Positions 8,106 to 10,496 of a stretch of DNA of 10,496 nt are shown here, in pieces. Made by a program: the position numbers and the translations under genes. The DNA comes from an uncultured Collinsella sp. (GTDB lineage Bacteria; Actinomycetota; Coriobacteriia; Coriobacteriales; Coriobacteriaceae): positions 1 to 10,496 of the forward strand of contig UQNC01000058.1 in the NCBI GenBank assembly GCA_900542175.1. The letters are read 5' to 3'. Within the stretch, counting starts at the first letter, position 1; every line of letters begins with the position of its first letter. The notes beneath the pieces are model-generated. The model saw nothing but the letters and a program-made list of their open reading frames with translations. It ran no database searches and was not told where the DNA came from.

Positions 8106-8200
8106 ATAATGTCTCCAGGTTGCCCGGAGCTATCTCCGTGCTACTCCGGCATCCTTGTTGTCACCCCACCGCGCCAAGGTTCCAGCCGTGCGCGGTGGGG
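8106..8200 (-). promoter_or_regulatory. Structured leader of the integrase gene
   Basis: Two stems precede the integrase in its direction of transcription. The first is a perfect 11-pair stem, ACCCCACCGCGC-type (8164-8174 with 8190-8200). The second is a six-pair stem CCGGAG/CTCCGG (8124-8129 with 8144-8149), followed by the ribosome site. Neither is followed by a U-tract in the minus direction. Their role is unknown. Confidence 0.4.
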
Positions 8201-8209
8201 TTTCTTTAT
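8164..8209 (+). terminator. Possible plus-strand terminator antisense to the integrase leader
   Basis: The stem CCCCACCGCGC/GCGCGGTGGGG (11 perfect pairs) is followed on the plus strand by TTTCTTTAT, a fair U-tract. It would stop transcription running antisense out of the integrase gene. A TATAAT at 8105-8110 lies upstream on the same strand but has no -35 at a usable distance. Confidence 0.4.
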
Positions 8210-8215
8210 GTCTGG

Positions 8216-8240
8216 AGCTGTCAAAGATTCTTTGACAGCT
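8216..8240. promoter_or_regulatory. Perfect 11-bp palindrome with TTGACA on both strands
   Basis: AGCTGTCAAAG (8216-8226), ATT, CTTTGACAGCT (8230-8240) is a perfect interrupted palindrome. Each arm contains TTGACA, one per strand. No -10 hexamer is found at 16-18 bases on either side, so promoter function is not supported. It fits best an operator for a dimeric regulator, such as the XRE protein nearby, or a recombination/excision site for the integrase. A short RNA hairpin is also possible. Confidence 0.55.
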
Positions 8241-8321
8241 TGCTGGGGCGGATGCCCCGAATGCCCCACAAACAACCGTTCACCGTTTTGTGCGTACGCT
8301 CGCGGGTTTTTGAGGCATAAT

Positions 8322-8430
8322 AGAGGCGAGAAAAGGTCCCCTCCCTCCGATACGAACCCCTGGGTTCTTCGCAGCGCGATAGTTGGGAAGGTCGAATAGG
8401 GCGTGCCTTCGGGTGCGCCCTATTCTTTAA
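8322..8430 (+). ncRNA. Candidate structured RNA next to the DUF3800 gene
   Basis: The region between the integrase leader and the DUF3800 gene can fold on the plus strand into three elements: a stem of CCTCCC with GGGAAGG (8340-8345 and 8385-8391, one bulged A), a hairpin GAACC-CCTG-GGTTC (8354-8367) enclosed by it, and a 14-pair stem capped by a C(UUCG)G tetraloop (8394-8425) followed by TTTAAA. CATAAT at 8316-8321 could be a -10, but no -35 matches. On the minus strand the same DNA would be the DUF3800 3' untranslated region. Several comparative-genomics RNA motifs named after DUF3800 are known to occur beside such genes; whether this belongs to one needs a covariance search. Strand is uncertain. 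Confidence 0.4.
8394..8425. terminator. UUCG-capped 14-pair hairpin at the DUF3800 gene end
   Basis: GAATAGGGCG pairs with CGCCCTATTC, extended by two G-T wobbles and two C-G pairs to a TTCG loop. The DUF3800 stop codon TAG lies inside the outer stem. The plus side continues as TTTAAA; the minus side (GACCTTCCC) has almost no U-tract. It probably terminates or protects transcript ends, and on the plus strand it would end the candidate RNA. Confidence 0.6.
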
Positions 8431-9157
8431 ACTCAACTTTCCCGACCCTTCTGAAAAACGGATAGACGGCGCACATTGGCCAACGCTTGTCCTGGGCGAG
8501 GTCTCGTTGAGCCGCCCAACAGTAGTAGTCCGCCGCCTGAAGGTTCATGTCGCTCGCCGAGTCGTGGTGCATAAGGACGTAGGGGATATGTCTGGCCTGG
8601 AACTTCTCCTTCATATAACGCTTGAGCGGCTTCACAACCTGCCTCTTTGTCGCGTCCTTGGGGAGCCTGTCGGTGATAACGACGATTCCTTCCAGATTGA
8701 TGATGCCTTCTGCTCGATAGATCTCGTCGAGCAGGAGCGAGAACACTTTCGAGTAAACGCTTTCCGGTGTGCGCATCTCATCGGGAACCTCCGACTTGTC
8801 GACGTAAACCGAGTAGACGCGATAGTTGCAGTTCTGGGCGGACAGTATGCGGTAAACGCTCTTTCGCACCTCGTTCTTGTCATCGCAGGCGTGGAACTTC
8901 TGTATGTCCATACCCTTTTCCATCAGGTCATACCGAAGCTCGCGCATCGCGTCTGCCGAGTTGAACGGACGGGTGGCGACGACGCAGGTCATCAGGAAAA
9001 ATGGAGTCCCGCTTTGTTTGAAATCAAGATTCCCTGACTCATCGAGATACATGTACAGGTAATCATCTGGATTGCTGTCGCGGTAATGAACGGTAACGGT
9101 CTCACCGCCCCATTCGGGATGGCCTGCGTCGTCGTTCCATATGACGTTAATGTTCAT
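8420..9157 (-). CDS. DUF3800 domain protein
   Basis: A 245-residue soluble protein of the DUF3800 family. The hallmark D-E-S-G occurs at 39-42 within M-Y-L-D-E-S-G-N-L, after a beta strand. K-F-H-A-C-D-D (87-93), an internal acidic strand end V-V-I-T-D-R (159-164) and H-D-S...M-N-L-Q-A-A-D-Y-Y (198-212) follow, the last being the conserved L-Q-x-A-D segment. The regularly spaced acidic residues at strand ends suggest a metal-dependent, RNase H-like nuclease fold, but activity is not established for the family. ATG 9157 overlaps the stop of the 87-aa gene by 11 bases (ATGAACATTAA), so the two are coupled; the ribosome site is weak, consistent with that. Genes of this family often occur on mobile elements and near defence genes. 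An integrase lies downstream and a structured RNA candidate directly adjoins. Confidence 0.85.
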   Translation of the reverse strand: MNINVIWNDDAGHPEWGGETVTVHYRDSNPDDYLYMYLDESGNLDFKQSGTPFFLMTCVVATRPFNSADAMRELRYDLMEKGMDIQKFHACDDKNEVRKSVYRILSAQNCNYRVYSVYVDKSEVPDEMRTPESVYSKVFSLLLDEIYRAEGIINLEGIVVITDRLPKDATKRQVVKPLKRYMKEKFQARHIPYVLMHHDSASDMNLQAADYYCWAAQRDLAQDKRWPMCAVYPFFRRVGKVEFKE

Positions 9158-9410
9158 CTGCAGCTGTCCGCATCGAGCCTGCGAGCGCCTCGTTGACCGC
9201 ATGGCTTAGAAGCTCCAGGCCGCCGCGGTCCATGAATACCCTGCTTGAAAGCACGCCCCTCTCTGAGCCGTCTGGGAGTTCGATGTCGGCGAGGAGGAAA
9301 TCGAGCCTCACCATATCGTCTTTGATGCTGACGGTTACGGCGTCGGCATGGACTCCTTTCCTGGTTGCCGGGTCGCTGTCTATCGAGATCGTCTTCTGAA
9401 TGCCTTCCAT
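9147..9410 (-). CDS. Small protein of unknown function, coupled to DUF3800
   Basis: An 87-residue acidic protein starting at ATG 9410 behind AAAGGAACAG, a good ribosome site. It ends inside the DUF3800 start. The sequence reads as beta strands (V-T-V-S-I-K-D-D-M-V-R-L-D-F-L-L, about 26-41), a turn, a second strand containing R-G-V-L-S-S-R-V-F (50-58) and a C-terminal helix (G-L-E-L-L-S-H-A-V-N-E-A-L-A). This strand-strand-helix plan with L-D-F and S-S-R faintly resembles DUF3467-type small proteins, but I would not assign it. No membrane segment or signal peptide is present. Tight coupling suggests a partner, chaperone or antitoxin-like modulator of the DUF3800 protein, which is inference from gene order only. 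Confidence 0.72.
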   Translation of the reverse strand: MEGIQKTISIDSDPATRKGVHADAVTVSIKDDMVRLDFLLADIELPDGSERGVLSSRVFMDRGGLELLSHAVNEALAGSMRTAADEH

Positions 9411-9414
9411 TTCT

Positions 9415-9577
9415 GTTCCTTTCTTTCGTTGGGATGCTTCTTGTCGTCTGGAGTGGTCGTTGCGTTTTTCGCAGCGACTCAAACAGTGGCCCGTCCGTTT
9501 TCGCGGGGTTACGAAAATGGGAAACAACTGGCGTTTTGGTGTGCCCGTTGGAGGTTTTCCGGAAAAACCTGAAAAAC
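9415..9577. other. 163-base gap inside the DUF3800 cassette
   Basis: No gene is supported here. Just after the 179-aa gene the minus strand has AGGTTTT/AAAACCT (7-pair stem, loop TCCGG) and a tandem nine-base repeat (GAAAAACCT twice on the plus strand, about 9563-9580). At 9456-9478 the plus strand has a nine-pair stem GTCGTTGCG/CGCAGCGAC around TTTTT; the minus version has one mismatch. These could be a weak terminator or processing signal that sets different levels for the 87-aa and DUF3800 genes. Confidence 0.35.
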
Positions 9578-10117
9578 CTAGGCGCCGAAGAGCTTCGCGA
9601 GCACACCGAGGACCACCAGCGCCTTGGGTACGAGATCCACGCTCTTCGTTGCAAGGTCGATGATCCTTGCAGCGTGTTCGGCGAATCCCGTCTTGTTCTT
9701 CGCCTCGGCTGCCATGCGCGCCCGTAACAGCGCCAGCTCGAGTGCCGCTTTCGTCTCGTTGTCGAGAACGGGGTCGTTGCCGATTTCAGCCACCGCCTGG
9801 CTTACCTCTACCGAAACGTCCGCCGTCGCCGTGGCCTGCGAGACGCTGCTGGAGCTAACCGTCGTACCGTTTCCGCTGTTTGTGAGCGCCGCCATGTTTG
9901 CCACGAGCCACCCCTTTGCGCGCTTTACGCCATCCAGAGTCTTGTCCCTGGGGATTTCTGACGATCCGGTGCGCATGAGCGGGAAGGAAAACCCTTCCAT
10001 CTGCAGCATGAGGTCGTCGATGTGTTCCTGGGTGCTCTCACCGTAATCTCCCGCAGTGATGCAGCCGCACTCGTAGATGAGATCCTCCACGTGCGTCTCC
10101 GCTAATGATTGAGACAT
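9578..10117 (-). CDS. Unknown 179-aa protein with hydrophobic C-terminal helix
   Basis: I do not recognise a family. The N-terminal part (1-75) contains C-G-C (17-19) and an E-D-L...D-D-L-M-L-Q-M helix region. Residues 78-107 are a low-complexity Ser/Thr/Val/Ala linker. From 112 to 179 there are two predicted helices: E-T-K-A-A-L-E-L-A-L-L-R-A-R-M-A-A-E-A-K (121-140), which could form a coiled coil, and a terminal mainly hydrophobic stretch (V-D-L-V-P-K-A-L-V-V-L-G-V-L-A-K-L-F-G, 160-178) that may contact membrane. ATG 10117 follows AAGGAGTGATTCTC. A TTG start at 10135 would swallow that ribosome site, so I reject it. It lies 42 bases after the XRE gene and 167 before the 87-aa gene, same strand. 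An effector or membrane-associated partner is possible but unproven. Confidence 0.75.
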   Translation of the reverse strand: MSQSLAETHVEDLIYECGCITAGDYGESTQEHIDDLMLQMEGFSFPLMRTGSSEIPRDKTLDGVKRAKGWLVANMAALTNSGNGTTVSSSSVSQATATADVSVEVSQAVAEIGNDPVLDNETKAALELALLRARMAAEAKNKTGFAEHAARIIDLATKSVDLVPKALVVLGVLAKLFGA

Positions 10118-10159
10118 GAGAATCACTCCTTCCAAAAAAATGAATTGAATAACCTGTGT

Positions 10160-10495
10160 CTACGCGGACCTTACTTGATCCGCTTCCAGCCCTTCGACTT
10201 CGGGCGCTGCAGCCTGATTTTGGGACAGCTCGGCTTGGTCTCGCGCCGTCTCCAGGATCTTCGAGCGCCTCTTCTCGGTGCTCTGCCGGTAGCAGGCGAT
10301 TAGCTCGCCCTCCGCGCCTGCCGGCGCCGTCGGCTTGCCCTCGGGATGCTCCTCGTACCATCCGAGCAGGTCGTTGGGGTCGGTTTTGAATACTTCGCAG
10401 AGCACACCTACGAGCTCTGCGTTCGGATAGCTCTCCTCGCGCTGTGTTTCGTCAAGAGGGCTTGAGCAAAAAGAGCATCGGAATTTGAGCAGCCT
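10160..10495 (-). CDS. XRE-type helix-turn-helix regulator, 5'-truncated
   Basis: The readable native part (bases 10441-10160) begins R-E-E-S-Y-P-N-A-E-L-V-G-V-L-C-E-V-F-K-T-D-P-N-D-L-L-G-W. This matches the last helices of a Cro/CI (XRE) DNA-binding domain, where the family usually reads E-R-G-E-x-Y-P-x. The C-terminal half (about 65 residues) is charged and helical (A-C-Y-R-Q-S-T-E-K-R-R-S-K-I-L-E), as in small phage-type repressors that dimerise there. The first four helices are missing: upstream of base 10441 the frame stays open to the window edge but runs through the 55-base repeat and encodes residues unlike a helix-turn-helix. A GTG at 10405 would give an 81-residue fragment without DNA-binding helices and has no ribosome site. 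As first gene of the cassette it would be expected to control it. Confidence 0.65.
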   Translation of the reverse strand, partial: RLLKFRCSFCSSPLDETQREESYPNAELVGVLCEVFKTDPNDLLGWYEEHPEGKPTAPAGAEGELIACYRQSTEKRRSKILETARDQAELSQNQAAAPEVEGLEADQVRSA

Positions 10496-10496
10496 G
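10442..10496. mobile_element. Right copy of 55-base end repeat, probable insertion-sequence edge
   Basis: Exact inverted copy of bases 1-55, beginning CTGTGTTTCG on the plus strand immediately where the XRE coding sequence loses family resemblance. The flanking bases differ from those at the left copy (ctcgcg against ttccag), so this is not one insertion with a target duplication seen from both sides; two copies at two sites, or an assembly join, are needed. Confidence 0.6.

Noticed and set aside
8164..8200. tRNA remnant as an integrase target
   Set aside because: A GGTTCCAGCC segment looks like a T-arm, but the loop lacks the conserved purine and no acceptor or anticodon stem surrounds it.
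8109..8399. Plus-strand open frame starting at the integrase upstream TATAAT
   Set aside because: Runs through two perfect hairpins and the palindrome, has no ribosome site and no recognisable protein character.
8221..8436. 71-codon minus-strand frame that could be an excisionase
   Set aside because: Overlaps the DUF3800 end and the UUCG stem, has no ribosome site and no helix-turn-helix pattern.

Overview
The window reads as a high-GC, Gram-positive actinobacterial chromosome fragment. Gene content and style suggest the Coriobacteriia, most likely a gut Collinsella-type organism. This is an inference from protein character and codon use; no rRNA or marker search was possible. Every supported protein gene lies on the minus strand, so the story reads from right to left.

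Left part (about 1-4140) is an exopolysaccharide/capsule locus. In transcription order it holds a LoaP-like specialised NusG antiterminator (3815-3225), an initiating undecaprenyl-phosphate sugar-1-phosphate transferase (3152-2391), a large phosphohexomutase (2342-639) and the first two thirds of manC, mannose-1-phosphate guanylyltransferase (639 leftwards). The mutase and manC overlap by one base (TAATG) behind a strong ribosome site, so a GDP-mannose supply module is translationally coupled. The glycosyltransferase is preceded by a run of nine G and a hairpin that holds its ribosome binding site.

Middle part (about 4040-6563) is core genome. It has tandem terminators, thrS (a ThrRS without the N-terminal TGS domain) with a recognisable promoter and a palindromic leader, and a small membrane protein with two zinc ribbons.

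Between 6600 and 6935 is a gene-free stretch with three roughly 80-bp units. Their 14-base arms recur six times in strictly alternating orientation every 39-41 bases.

Right part (6936-10496) is accessory DNA. It has a tyrosine recombinase with an unusual active site, a structured non-coding region (8106-8430) with a perfect 11-bp palindrome, a UUCG-capped 14-bp stem and a candidate small RNA, and then a co-directional cassette. In transcription order the cassette is an XRE-type regulator, an unknown 179-aa protein, an 87-aa protein and a DUF3800 protein. DUF3800 genes are often found in mobile or defence settings and near structured RNAs, so this cassette plus the adjacent RNA-like region is the best candidate for an undescribed system.

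The two ends of the window carry an exact 55-base inverted repeat. manC at the left and the XRE gene at the right both lose family resemblance at the inner edge of the repeat. The simplest reading is an insertion sequence (or other dispersed repeat) present at both flanks, with the contig ending 55 bases into it. That length matches a common assembly k-mer, so repeat-induced contig ends are likely.
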